DNA from: Mycolicibacterium mucogenicum DSM 44124
Lineage (GTDB): Bacteria > Actinomycetota > Actinomycetes > Mycobacteriales > Mycobacteriaceae
Length of the DNA: 64,000 bases
Direction: 5' to 3'
Assembly (NCBI RefSeq): GCF_005670685.2
Contig: NZ_CP062008.1
Coordinates: 2,976,001 to 3,040,000, forward strand
Below are positions 63,748 through 64,000 of this stretch, in pieces; positions within the stretch are counted from its first letter, which is position 1; each line of letters begins with the position of its first letter. Made by a program: the position numbers and the translations under genes. A model generated the notes under the pieces. That model was not told the DNA's origin. It did no database searches and saw only the letters and a list, made by a program, of their open reading frames with translations.

Positions 63748-64000
63748 GGAGCATCTCCCCCCAACGGGTTACCTGGGTGTCCGCAGTCAAACCCGTCGCA
63801 GCCATTGCTCGCCGCCGTGACACAAATTTGCTGACGACTGATTGCATCACATGTTCGGCCAGGTTGCCAGGGGTGCAAACTGGGAATTCTCCGCTATTCG
63901 AGGTAGCCAAACTTCGATAAGCCGGTACATACGGCCGTGATGGTGGACGACTGCCGCGACACCACCGTGCGTTCAGCTGCGGGGATGTGTACGGACCGGC

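Noticed and set aside
1..64000. tRNA, rRNA or riboswitch genes, including at the recombinase and the glmS leader
   Set aside because: No cloverleaf-like segment with the conserved GGTTCGAATCC-type arm, no rRNA signature and no glmS ribozyme pattern was seen by eye.

Overview
The window is high-GC actinobacterial DNA, most likely from a Mycolicibacterium/Mycobacterium-type organism. Signs of this are an F420-type (LLM) oxidoreductase, a DUF4436 membrane protein, a DUF4334 protein, many TetR regulators, GTG starts and mycobacterial-style lipoproteins. No rRNA, tRNA or CRISPR array was seen. The replicon type (chromosome or plasmid) cannot be decided from the sequence.

Layout. 1-4.45 kb is ordinary DNA: a sugar transferase cut by the window edge, a GNAT acetyltransferase, a PhaC-like alpha/beta hydrolase and a DUF4436 protein, the last two preceded by the same palindrome. 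4450-14778 is a complete Tn7-like transposon, called Tn-A here. It has TGT...ACA ends, iterated end repeats and an exact 5-bp target duplication (GCACG). It carries tnsA-tnsB-tnsC-tniQ and a heavy-metal cargo (ccdA, redoxin, a MerT-like protein, merB, merA, merR, cadD). Many cargo genes between 8.8 and 11.4 kb, and tniQ itself, carry single-base frameshifts. 15.2-18.2 kb is a tightly coupled trio: active tyrosine recombinase, small HTH protein, and a zinc-ribbon protein with a degraded recombinase-like C-terminus. 18.3-19.6 kb holds IS3 and IS256 remnants. 19.8-21.6 kb is an old-yellow-enzyme/TetR pair.

21776-41862 is nested. An IS3-family element is split at its orfB by an 18,765-bp element, called Tn-B here (22564-41328). 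Tn-B has TGT...ACA ends, Tn7-like iterated repeats and a perfect 5-bp duplication (GGTGA). Removing Tn-B and one duplication restores the orfB reading frame exactly. Tn-B carries no transposase. Its cargo is a frameshifted pore-forming-effector remnant, a redox operon (two FAD oxidoreductases, cupin, NmrA-like, SDR, nitroreductase, cytoplasmic histidine kinase), a frameshifted LuxR-type ATPase, DUF4334, a flavin monooxygenase with its TetR, a degenerate SDR, a second NmrA-like protein and a full-length glmS next to the right end. Tn-A and Tn-B ends share the layout TGT-N3-TTCTCA, so they look like relatives with different end-binding specificity. Tn-B would need transposition proteins supplied in trans.

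42-64 kb is mostly accessory metabolism: flavin monooxygenase, YceI, TetR, carotenoid oxygenase and methyltransferase; a ParD-like/zeta-toxin pair with a twin-palindrome operator; a Gly-rich lipoprotein gene split by an IS630-family element; an IMPDH-like enzyme, YaeQ, a DMT transporter, a quinol-monooxygenase-like protein, a DHFR-like protein, a YVTN propeller, a DJ-1/PfpI protein, an F420-type oxidoreductase, a polar amino-acid ABC transporter, a bicupin and a GGDEF protein.
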